This document shows, piece by piece, positions 33,789 to 42,553 of a DNA stretch of 64,000 nucleotides (within the stretch, counting starts at the first letter, position 1; every line of letters starts with the position of its first letter). A program made the translations under genes and the position numbers. Location of the stretch: assembly GCF_902459555.1 (NCBI RefSeq), contig NZ_CABPSM010000001.1:248001-312000 (forward strand), written 5' to 3'. Origin of the DNA: Pandoraea horticolens. GTDB taxonomy: Bacteria > Pseudomonadota > Gammaproteobacteria > Burkholderiales > Burkholderiaceae. The notes beneath the pieces were generated by a model that searched no databases, had not been told where the DNA came from, and saw nothing but the letters and a program-made list of their open reading frames with translations.

Positions 33789-34637
33789 ATGCAAGTGGAA
33801 AGTCTCGCGTGGCGCCGGCATGGCGCAACGCTCTTGTTTGTTCTGTTGTGGAGCGGCGGCGCACTGGCCGCCAAATGGGGGCTGACGCATGCGTCGGCGT
33901 TTGCGTTTCTCGTGGTGCGGCTTGGCGTAGCGCTTGCCGCGCTTACGCTCATTGCGTTGACGCGCCGTCAATGGTGGCCGGCGGCGGGCACCCGATGGCA
34001 AGTCGCGGGCACCGGAGTATTACTCATCGGCGGTTATCAGGCGGCGTATCTGCTGGCGCTCGCGAACGACATCACGCCCGGTGCACTCGCGACGGTGCTG
34101 GGCGTGCAGCCGATTCTCACGCTCGTGGCGCTTGAGCGGGCGCACAGCGCGCGGCGTCTTGCCGGGCTTGCCCTTGCGCTTGTGGGACTGGCGCTCGTCG
34201 TCGCGCAGAGTCTGATGTCGGCGAGATTGTCGGCAGCGGGCTCGGTGTGGGCGCTAGGTGCGCTCGCGTGTATGACGCTCGGCACCCTCGCGCAGAAAAG
34301 CTCGCGCCAGACGCCGCTCGACGTGCTGCCGCTGCAATACGCTGTTGGGCTCGCGTTGGCACTGCTTGTCGCACCCACGCAGCCGTGGCACTTCGATGCA
34401 TCGTGGGGCTTCTGGCTGCCATTGCTGTACATGGGCCTTGTGATTTCGGTCGGCGCTACGCTGCTGCTCTACCGCATGATCGCAACGGGCAACCTCGTCA
34501 CCGTCACCAGTCTGTTCTATCTGGTACCCGTGGTGACGGCGTTGCTCGACTGGGGCATCTTCGGCCATCGCCCCACAACGCTCGCCGTCGCAGGCACCGC
34601 TGCGATCTTGTTGGGACTGCGGTTGGCGCTTCGATAG
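33789..34637 (+). CDS. EamA/DMT-family transporter
   Basis: A 282-residue inner-membrane protein with ten predicted helices in two EamA repeats (WRRHGATLLFVLLWSGGALA, then FAFLVVRLGVALAAL; second repeat from GSVWALGALACMTLGTLAQK). Members export amino acids or metabolites. AGGGGAAG lies just before the ATG at 33789. It precedes a LysR gene in the same direction with a 143-bp gap that holds a dyad operator. Substrate unknown. Confidence 0.9.
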   Translation: MQVESLAWRRHGATLLFVLLWSGGALAAKWGLTHASAFAFLVVRLGVALAALTLIALTRRQWWPAAGTRWQVAGTGVLLIGGYQAAYLLALANDITPGALATVLGVQPILTLVALERAHSARRLAGLALALVGLALVVAQSLMSARLSAAGSVWALGALACMTLGTLAQKSSRQTPLDVLPLQYAVGLALALLVAPTQPWHFDASWGFWLPLLYMGLVISVGATLLLYRMIATGNLVTVTSLFYLVPVVTALLDWGIFGHRPTTLAVAGTAAILLGLRLALR

Positions 34638-34692
34638 CGACGCACAAGCGGTGAAAACGGCACGAGCAGGGCAACGCCCTCGTCGGCTAAGA

Positions 34693-34713
34693 TTGTCAGC
34701 TACCGGGTGACAA
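34693..34713. promoter_or_regulatory. Dyad TTGTCA-N9-TGACAA upstream of LysR gene
   Basis: The same arms and same 9-nt spacing as the dyad before the pirin gene (12704-12724). A further half-site TTGTCA lies at 34734-34739. It is a likely binding site of the LysR protein encoded downstream. Confidence 0.6.
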
Positions 34714-34780
34714 TGACGGGATAAACCCTCTCGTTGTCACCCGAACTCTCTTACGACTGGAAACGACTGGAATCTTGCCG

Positions 34781-35677
34781 ATGGATTTGCTCGACGATAT
34801 GCGCATCTTCGTCACCGCCGTGGACGCGGTGAGCTTTACGGGGGCGGCGGCGAAGCTCGGGCTCTCGAAGCAGTTCGTGAGCCGCCGCATCTCGTCGTTG
34901 GAGCAATCGCTGGGCGTGCGGCTGCTGCTGCGCACGACGCGGCGGCTGGCGGTCACGGACCTCGGCCGGATCTATTACGAGCGTGCACGGCGAATTCTCG
35001 ATGACGTGGAGGCTGCCAACCTCGCCGTGAGCAGTCAGGGCGAGCGCCCGCGCGGCAATCTGCGCGTCTCGGCGCCCATGTCGTTCGGGACAATGTTCCT
35101 CGGATCGGTCATTCCGTCGTTTCTCACGACATATCCCGACGTCACGATCGAGCTTGAACTGAACGACCGCACCGTCGACATTATTGCCGAAGGCTACGAC
35201 GTGGCGGTACGCATCGGCGAGTTGGCCGATTCGTCGCTGATCGCCCGAACCGTCGCCCCCATGCGAATGGTCACGTGCGCCAGCCCGCGCTATCTGGAAG
35301 CCCGCGAAGCGCCGCAAACCCCGGAAGACCTGCGCGAGCACGCCTTGCTGCCCTACGGCCACACCCAGCGCGTAAGCTGGACCTACACACGGGACGGGCA
35401 TCCAGTCGACATTCCAGTGGCCGGACGCTTGCGCGTGAACAACGGCGAACTAGCGCGCGACGCGGCCGTGGCCGGGCTTGGCCTGACGTGGCTGCCGGTG
35501 TTCATCGTCGCGCCGGCTCTGCTGAGCGGGCGGCTGGTCACCGTACTCGACGACTTCGCGCCCGCGCCGACGGCAATTCACGTGGTCTATCCGCAGCATC
35601 GTCAGGCATCGCTCGTGATCCGGGCGTTCTCGGATTTTCTGGCCTCGGCGTGCAGTGTGGCGGGTACGCAATGGTGA
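34781..35677 (+). CDS. LysR family transcriptional regulator (probable pirin regulator)
   Basis: A 298-residue CrgA-type LysR. The DNA-binding domain runs from DDMRIFVTAVDAVSFTGAAA to KQFVSRRISSLEQSLG; the effector domain contains RGNLRVSAPMSFGTMFLGSV and LNDRTVDIIAEGYDVAVRIG. The ATG at 34781 fits the family start; a TTG two codons earlier is possible. LysR genes of this type often sit beside pirin genes in related bacteria. Here the pirin gene is about 22 kb away but shares its upstream dyad, which is the basis for the suggested target. Confidence 0.9.
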   Translation: MDLLDDMRIFVTAVDAVSFTGAAAKLGLSKQFVSRRISSLEQSLGVRLLLRTTRRLAVTDLGRIYYERARRILDDVEAANLAVSSQGERPRGNLRVSAPMSFGTMFLGSVIPSFLTTYPDVTIELELNDRTVDIIAEGYDVAVRIGELADSSLIARTVAPMRMVTCASPRYLEAREAPQTPEDLREHALLPYGHTQRVSWTYTRDGHPVDIPVAGRLRVNNGELARDAAVAGLGLTWLPVFIVAPALLSGRLVTVLDDFAPAPTAIHVVYPQHRQASLVIRAFSDFLASACSVAGTQW

Positions 35678-35727
35678 GAATTTGGGAGGTCGCGGCCGTC
35701 GCGGCACACGGGAATCGGCCGTCAGAC

Positions 35728-35757
35728 TTGACCATCCATAGCCCAGACAGGGATACT
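35728..35757 (+). promoter_or_regulatory. Candidate promoter of argG
   Basis: TTGACC, an 18-nt spacer, then GATACT. The leader would be about 26 nt. I see no clear ArgR box. Confidence 0.5.
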
Positions 35758-35768
35758 TGACAGGTTAA

Positions 35769-37124
<1,356 letters not shown>

Positions 37125-37182
37125 GTCAGCCGGCTAATGCATCGCCCCACGGGGTGCTGCATCTGTGTTGTCTGTCACAACA

Positions 37183-37221
37183 GGCGGCGCGCCCCGAGAG
37201 GAGCGCGCCGCCTTTGTTTTT
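37183..37221 (+). terminator. Intrinsic terminator of argG
   Basis: GGCGGCGCGC / GCGCGCCGCC, 10 bp perfect, followed by TTTGTTTTT. Confidence 0.93.
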
Positions 37222-37343
37222 GGCCTGTCACGGTTCACGCGCTAAGATAGCGTCAAATAAGCTGAATCCCCAATCCTCCCGCATTCGGGGCGCGCGCTTT
37301 CTCCGTGATCGGCGGGATGGGCGCATGCGATGGAGACCTAACG

Positions 37344-38747
37344 TTGGTACGTCTGATACTGCTGTTGCTTGGCGTTGATTACCTGCGCCGCCGGGCGCGC
37401 GCACTGATCTGGATCGGTGCGATCTTCTTTGCCTTCGGGCTGGCCCTCATCTGCGACGCACTCGACGGTGTGGTGCACTTCCCGCTCAAGGTGTTCGCCT
37501 GGCTGCTCCTGCTCGAAGGGTTGGCAACGCTCGCCATCGTCACCATCGGCGTAGGTGGCCAGCGCATCGTGCGTGGGCTCAAAGGAGGCACGTTCACGAT
37601 GGCCGCGTTGCTCGTGCTGTTCTTCGACCAACGATCCGGCAACTTCTGGCTGTCGATGCTGTTCGGTACCCTGTTCCTCGCCGACGGCCTGCTGCAATGC
37701 GTGGCCGCATATGTCGTGCGGTATCCGCGCTGGGCGTGGGCCATGGCGGGCGGGTTGCTTGAAATTGCCGTCGCGATCTTCTTCTACCAACCGTATCCGA
37801 CGCACTACAAAGGCACGCTGCCGTATGCGATCGGGCTGGGACTCGCGTTCACTGGCTGGAACGTATTGGTGCTCGCGATGCGAGCGCGACGCATGCGCCG
37901 CGACTTCCGCGTCGAGCAGATTCTCGGCAGCCCGGAGGACAAGCGGCACTTGTGGGAAGAGCGTCTGCGTGCGCCGCGCTGGGAAGGCCCGCCGGCCGAT
38001 TCCGAGCCGGCGTTGACAGTCCATGTCTGGACACCCTCGGGCTCGGCCAAAGCGCCGGCGCGCCGACACCCGGTGATCGATCGTTACATCGCCGCCGTCG
38101 ACAAGAACGGCGTGATCTCGACGGGCCACGCGGCGCTGGAAAGCCATGAAGGCATCTACGTGAGCCTTTACCCGGCCAAGGAAATCGACCGCTCGCCGGA
38201 CCAGTTCGGGCAACTGCTGCGCGCCACGCGCGAAAACGATGTGCCCGGCGTGTTCCAGCCTGACTACGCGACGGAATCGAAGGCTTGGTGTCCCTCGACG
38301 GTCAAAGTCCGCATTCGCAACTACAGCCCCCGGCAACTCAGCGCCTTTTGGCAGACTTACCAGCAGAACGCCACGTATAACCTCACGCACCGCAACTGCT
38401 CGAGCAGCGTCGCCAAGGCACTCGAAGCCGCCATCGAAGGCCGGGTCGGGCAACTGCCAAACGGGGCGGACGCCGGCTGGTGGACATTCGTACGCTTGTG
38501 GCTCACACCTGAGCTATGGGTCGCGGCCCAACTGCGCAAGCGAGCCAAGACAATGGCCTGGACACCGGGTCTGGTGCTTGATTACGCCCGTGCGGTGAGC
38601 ATGCTCGTCGATCCGCGTCCGTTCGGCTGGATCACGATGTCATCGCTCGCGCTGCGTCGCATGCGGCGGTCGCGTCGCGCGTGGCGTGAGGCCGCAGAGC
38701 AAGCCGCCGTCGCGCAAACGCAAGGCAATCCGGCGTCGCACGGTTGA
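37344..38747 (+). CDS. HdeD-like membrane protein fused to a papain-like (permuted NlpC/P60 or LRAT-type) domain
   Basis: A 467-residue two-part protein. Residues 1-190 form six to eight transmembrane helices in DUF308/HdeD style (LIWIGAIFFAFGLALICDAL, LFGTLFLADGLLQCVAAYVV). The rest is soluble: His262 in ISTGHAALESHEGIYVSLYP and Cys352 in YNLTHRNCSSSVAKALEAA, His before Cys, as in permuted papain-fold enzymes. The start is a TTG at 37344 with GGAG 8 nt upstream; a GTG at 37305 lacks such a site. Function unknown; hydrolysis or acyl transfer at the cytoplasmic membrane is inference. Confidence 0.75.
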   Translation: MVRLILLLLGVDYLRRRARALIWIGAIFFAFGLALICDALDGVVHFPLKVFAWLLLLEGLATLAIVTIGVGGQRIVRGLKGGTFTMAALLVLFFDQRSGNFWLSMLFGTLFLADGLLQCVAAYVVRYPRWAWAMAGGLLEIAVAIFFYQPYPTHYKGTLPYAIGLGLAFTGWNVLVLAMRARRMRRDFRVEQILGSPEDKRHLWEERLRAPRWEGPPADSEPALTVHVWTPSGSAKAPARRHPVIDRYIAAVDKNGVISTGHAALESHEGIYVSLYPAKEIDRSPDQFGQLLRATRENDVPGVFQPDYATESKAWCPSTVKVRIRNYSPRQLSAFWQTYQQNATYNLTHRNCSSSVAKALEAAIEGRVGQLPNGADAGWWTFVRLWLTPELWVAAQLRKRAKTMAWTPGLVLDYARAVSMLVDPRPFGWITMSSLALRRMRRSRRAWREAAEQAAVAQTQGNPASHG

Positions 38748-38914
38748 GCGCGGGTTGACGATGGATTGAGGGCGGGCCCCCGTCGAGACATTCGGAGGGA
38801 GACGGTGTAACGTCACCCGTACCGGCCAAGGCAACGACAGCCGGCATGCGGACGACGCGTATTCGTCGCTCGTGCGAACTTTGGAAGCACAACCCAAGAC
38901 GAGGACAGCTCAGC

Positions 38915-40087
38915 ATGTTCAACCGCCTGTGGCACTTCACGAGCGCCGCCCTGTTCGCCAGTCTGGTCATCGGCCGCGCTGCCCACGCGATCACGCCCGA
39001 AGCCGCTCCCGCCACCCTCCCTCACGGCGCCATCGTCGACCGGCAGCCGTTCGAAGCCGACCACGGTCTATCCGAGGCCGGCGAACAATTCCGCATTCGT
39101 TACAGTTCCATCGACGGCGTTGGCGGCATCGAGGCCCGCGAGGACACGGGCGCAGTCTTTCTGCCCAAGGGGCCGACACCGCCCGGCGGCTGGCCCGTAG
39201 TGGTGTGGGCGCATGGCACCGTGGGTGTCGCCAGCGCGTGTGCGCCGTCACTTAACGTACGCAGCCAACGCGACACTCAGTACCTTGGCACCTGGCTCTC
39301 GCTCGGCTTCGCGATTGTGGCGCCCGACTACGCGGGCCTTGGCTCGCAAGGGCTGCATCACTACCTGAATGCGCGTGCGGAAGCCTATAGCGTGCTCGAC
39401 AGTCTGCTCGCCGCACGCAGCGTGTTCCCGTTGCAGAACCGCGTGGTCATCGTCGGGCAGTCGCAGGGGGCGCATGCGGCGTTCGCGGCGGCAGGCTATC
39501 AGCCGTTGTACGCGCCGGACGTCAAAGTGATCGCGACGGTGCTCACGGGCACGCCGTACTTCAATGCCCAGACGTCCGCCGCCATGCTGTTCGCGAGCCA
39601 ACCCGATCCGGGCGCGCCGGACCCGAAGATTCCCTACGCAATGTACCTGTTCCTGTCGGCTGCCGACCGCGATCCGACATTGCAGGCAGCGCGGTACTTC
39701 TCACCGCAGGCGCTGCCTGTGCTCGACGAGGCCCGCACGCTTTGCATCGACGAGTTGACCAGTCACTCCACTGCCGCAGGCCTGAACGCCGGCAACAGCC
39801 TTCAGCCGATGATCCAGAAGCTGCTGAATCACCAAACGCCATCGCTGCGCTATCCGACACTTCATATCAAGCATCCGGTGTTCATTGGCTTTGGCAGCAA
39901 GGACATCGACGTGCCGGTCATCATGCAGCAAGCATTTGCGCACGACGTCGCCAAAGCGGGCACCACGACGCGCGTGCACCTATATGAGGGGCTCGACCAT
40001 GACGCGACGCTCAATCCGTCCCTGCGCGATTCGGTGCCGTTCATCCTCGAGCAAATGTCGACAAAAAGACGTGCGCACGCACAATAG
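38915..40087 (+). CDS. Secreted lipase-family alpha/beta hydrolase
   Basis: A 390-residue exported hydrolase with a signal peptide ending VIGRAAHA. The oxyanion region is VVVWAHGTVGVASACAPS, the nucleophile elbow VIVGQSQGAHAAF (GxSxG), the acid probably Asp in FGSKDIDVPV, and the His in YEGLDHDATLNPS. This matches the secretory-lipase group (fungal LIP-like, also in Proteobacteria). GAGGA precedes the ATG at 38915. It probably acts on esters in the periplasm or outside; substrate unknown. Confidence 0.88.
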   Translation: MFNRLWHFTSAALFASLVIGRAAHAITPEAAPATLPHGAIVDRQPFEADHGLSEAGEQFRIRYSSIDGVGGIEAREDTGAVFLPKGPTPPGGWPVVVWAHGTVGVASACAPSLNVRSQRDTQYLGTWLSLGFAIVAPDYAGLGSQGLHHYLNARAEAYSVLDSLLAARSVFPLQNRVVIVGQSQGAHAAFAAAGYQPLYAPDVKVIATVLTGTPYFNAQTSAAMLFASQPDPGAPDPKIPYAMYLFLSAADRDPTLQAARYFSPQALPVLDEARTLCIDELTSHSTAAGLNAGNSLQPMIQKLLNHQTPSLRYPTLHIKHPVFIGFGSKDIDVPVIMQQAFAHDVAKAGTTTRVHLYEGLDHDATLNPSLRDSVPFILEQMSTKRRAHAQ

Positions 40088-40246
40088 CTAGAGGAAGAAC
40101 TCGGAATTCAGGAAGAGAGACAGGCTGGGACGTGTGTTAGCAAGGGAAATAAAGCATTGATTTCATGAAATTTATCTACCGTTGCAAGTATGCAACATGT
40201 AGAGACTTACGTAAAAATACATATGGTGCATTGCAGCACGTCGTCC

Positions 40247-40252
40247 TATACT
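40247..40252 (+). promoter_or_regulatory. -10 element of the sRNA candidate
   Basis: TATACT in an AT-rich stretch, about 7 nt before the predicted RNA start. The -35 (TGGTGC at 40224-40229) is weak. Confidence 0.45.
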
Positions 40253-40257
40253 GAATT

Positions 40258-40319
40258 CGTCTCCTCCATGTCTCCTCCTGATATGGATTTAGCCCGCAGC
40301 TTGCGGGCTTTCTTTTTTT
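40258..40319 (+). ncRNA. Short sRNA candidate with two anti-Shine-Dalgarno UCUCCUCC motifs
   Basis: About 62 nt from a TATACT promoter to a clear terminator (AGCCCGC/GCGGGCT, loop AGCTT, then TTTCTTTTTTT). It contains UCUCCUCC twice (40260-40267 and 40271-40278). The second copy lies in the loop of a small hairpin, TCCAT (40265-40269) with ATGGA (40283-40287). The layout resembles sRNAs that expose CCUCC loops to block ribosome sites. The rest of the 281-bp gap (40088-40368) is AT-rich without a gene. Confidence 0.6.
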
Positions 40320-40368
40320 CTACGTCCGGAAAACCGGCTGCCGTCCGGCCGCTCGTCACGCGGGCCGA

Positions 40369-40671
40369 TCAGTCGATGGCCGCTGCGCAAGCGTCCGTCG
40401 GCGCGGCCAGCACGCCCCCGACGCCTGGAATGATCTTCAACCCCGCCGACGTCACCCGGCACGGCGCGGCCATCAATCCACACCCCGACACCGAAGTCAC
40501 AAACGGAAGAATCGCGAACAAGGCCCACCAACGGCGCAGGTTGCGCGGCGCGGGCTTCGACGCCGATGTCGCGTCATTCGTCTCGGCGATGCGGAGATCG
40601 TGTTCGTCGGCCGCTACGGGGTGCGCGCGCGAAGCGGCAATGGCCTGGTGCATCGGGGGGAGTGAGGTCAT
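40369..40671 (-). CDS. Small lipoprotein, DUF6726-like
   Basis: A 100-residue protein. About 45 hydrophilic residues precede a hydrophobic segment (RRWWALFAILPFVTSVSGCG) with lipobox VSGC, then the conserved tail GLMAAPCRVTSAGLKIIPGV and PTDACAAAID. That tail is common to small burkholderial lipoproteins. The unusually long lead before the lipobox is odd; a later start would leave a normal signal peptide, but no Met is available. The ribosome site is weak. Function unknown. Confidence 0.7.
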   Translation of the reverse strand: MTSLPPMHQAIAASRAHPVAADEHDLRIAETNDATSASKPAPRNLRRWWALFAILPFVTSVSGCGLMAAPCRVTSAGLKIIPGVGGVLAAPTDACAAAID

Positions 40672-40761
40672 GGGAGGGAGGTCCTGAAAATGGCGAGGTG
40701 AGGTGAATCGTGCGGTTCGGGCGCGCCGATACCAAGCGCGCGGGCGCGCAAACACGATGGC

Positions 40762-41043
40762 TCACGCGGCGGGGGTAGTGTGACCGATGTACGTGAAGCG
40801 CGGCACCGGCCCGCTCTGGGTCATCACCGGTTCGTTCCAAATGCGCAGCAGGCGGGTGCTCATGGGCAAGCCTTCACGTGGATAGAGTCGCGTATAGACG
40901 ACGACCGGTTCATTCGTCTCGTCGGCGCGGGCGATGCCCAGCGCGAGGTAGCAATTGCCTTTGTAGTGACGGTAGACACCTGGGCGGAACGCCTCGATTT
41001 CCGGTGTGGATTCCGCCGACGGCATTGGCATATTCGAATACAT
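40762..41043 (-). CDS. DUF1653 family protein
   Basis: A 93-residue protein whose core FRPGVYRHYKGNCYLALGIA, VVYTRLYPREGLPMSTR and the terminal PRFTYIGH are the DUF1653 pattern, a small beta-rich fold of unknown role. The ribosome site is very strong (AAGGAGGAGA), and its GGAGGAGA is the exact complement of the UCUCCUCC motif of the sRNA candidate 740 bp away. Confidence 0.9.
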   Translation of the reverse strand: MYSNMPMPSAESTPEIEAFRPGVYRHYKGNCYLALGIARADETNEPVVVYTRLYPREGLPMSTRLLRIWNEPVMTQSGPVPRFTYIGHTTPAA

Positions 41044-41111
41044 CGTTCTCTTCTCCTCCTTACGACAACCGGAACCGATCCGGGACAAGAAACGCTCGCG
41101 AAACGCCCGCG

Positions 41112-41909
41112 TCAGCGTGTCACCGCGATACCCACCGATTTCGCCAGTGGCACAGGCGAAATGGCCGACACACCGCGGAACGGTTCATCCAGATTGATGA
41201 TCAGGGCAATCACCATCCCGATGGCACCCATATGGATCGCAATGATGAAATTTCCTTTCCACGAACCGGGATACCGCCCATTCATCGCCATTGCCGCCAG
41301 CATGAAGAGCGAAATGACCCACCAGAACACGCCGGGTACCGTCTTCGTCGAGTTCTCGAAGCGTCCCTGGCGCGACTCCTCCAGCCGATCGAGCAGTGTA
41401 CGGATCGAACTGGCGCTGTCTTCGTGCCTCGTGATCACGCGGCGCGTGGCACCGACAAACGCCGTGAGCGCTTGCTCCGTCACCGGCGACAAGTCGGGAT
41501 CGGCCGTGCCCAACGTTGCCCATTCGTCGGTGACCGCAGACTTCACGTAACTGCGCAGCAGCACGCGCGCGGCCTGCGCATCGGCGTCTCCTACCGCTTT
41601 GAGTTCCCGATCCAGACGCCTTACCACCGACGCCTCGTGCAATGCCTGATCGTCGGCGCGGCCAAGATTGCCGCGCACGTCGGTCAACACGTGAGCAAGC
41701 ACGAAGACGATGAACGCCAGCAGGCTGCCATGGACCACATCGGCCGCCGTGCCGCGCACCTCGGACGGGTCGGCCAGCCGGTCGAACAACCAGATACGCA
41801 CCAGCCAGGCGACGACGACAGCGACCAGCGCCGTGCCGAACGCCATACAGATAAGCAACAGCCCCGTCGGCAGCAACGTCAATTGGTCAACCAGCCATTG
41901 CATTTGCAT
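41112..41909 (-). CDS. DUF4239/bestrophin-like membrane protein
   Basis: A 265-residue inner-membrane protein. Two helices lie at the N-terminus (LPTGLLLICMAFGTALVAVV and HGSLLAFIVFVLAHVLTDVR), a long cytoplasmic helical region with the conserved Arg/Glu pattern (HEASVVRRLDREL, RVLLRSYVKSAVTDEW) follows, and two more helices near the end (VFWWVISLFMLAAMAMNG). The layout is typical of DUF4239. AGGGGA precedes the start. Function unknown; the family is sometimes compared to bestrophin channels. Confidence 0.8.
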   Translation of the reverse strand: MQMQWLVDQLTLLPTGLLLICMAFGTALVAVVVAWLVRIWLFDRLADPSEVRGTAADVVHGSLLAFIVFVLAHVLTDVRGNLGRADDQALHEASVVRRLDRELKAVGDADAQAARVLLRSYVKSAVTDEWATLGTADPDLSPVTEQALTAFVGATRRVITRHEDSASSIRTLLDRLEESRQGRFENSTKTVPGVFWWVISLFMLAAMAMNGRYPGSWKGNFIIAIHMGAIGMVIALIINLDEPFRGVSAISPVPLAKSVGIAVTR

Positions 41910-42067
41910 CCCCTCGCATGCGTCTTTTGAAGTTTCTATGAAAACGGCATGGCAGCGATGCGCAACGCCCCGCCGCCAATGCGGCGACTATACCTGATGC
42001 GCAAAAGAGGGCAACTTCGGAAAATTTCCGTGTCTGACAACGGAAACGTGGCGAGAGTTTTCGCGGC

Positions 42068-42553
42068 TCAGAGGGCCTTGGTCAGCAACACGGTCGTGAA
42101 GCCGCTATCCCATTCCTCGTCGGGATACATCGCGACCTCGGCGTAACCGTGTCTGGCATAGAACGCGCGGCTTTGTGTGTTGAACGTGTCGGTTTCGAGC
42201 CGGGCGATGCGATGTCCAAGCGCGCGCATGTGCGCCTCGGCGTGCGCCAGTAACAATGCGCCGATGCCACGACGCTGCTGCGACGGCGCCACATGCAAGG
42301 CGTCGACGAAGTCGCCTGCAACGTGCACCATGCCGACGACCGAATCGTCATCCACGTCCAGCGCCGCCACCACGAACGCGTTCCAATGGGCCTGCACATA
42401 CGCTTGCGTGCGTTCGCCGGAGCCGAACGCTGCCGCCACCTCGGGCCGCAGCATGGGTGCCCACGTCGTGTGATAGGTCTGCATGAGCAGCGACGTCAAC
42501 GCGGCCGCATCCGACTCACGCGCGTCGCGCAAAACAATCTCAGGACCACGCAT
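42068..42553 (-). CDS. GNAT family N-acetyltransferase
   Basis: A 161-residue acetyltransferase. The acetyl-CoA loop is VAPSQQRRGIGALLLAHAEA (Q/RxxGxG/A) and the C-terminal ETDTFNTQSRAFYARHGYAE is typical. I chose the Met at 42553, with AAGGA about 9 nt upstream, so the gene overlaps the end of the helicase gene by 14 nt; a Met at 42574 is an alternative. Substrate unknown; co-translation with the helicase may only reflect gene packing. Confidence 0.88.
   Translation of the reverse strand: MRGPEIVLRDARESDAAALTSLLMQTYHTTWAPMLRPEVAAAFGSGERTQAYVQAHWNAFVVAALDVDDDSVVGMVHVAGDFVDALHVAPSQQRRGIGALLLAHAEAHMRALGHRIARLETDTFNTQSRAFYARHGYAEVAMYPDEEWDSGFTTVLLTKAL

Noticed and set aside
40369-41043. Specific pairing of the UCUCCUCC sRNA with the DUF1653 gene as its sole target
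   Set aside because: Any strong GGAGG ribosome site would pair similarly, so specificity cannot be claimed from sequence alone.
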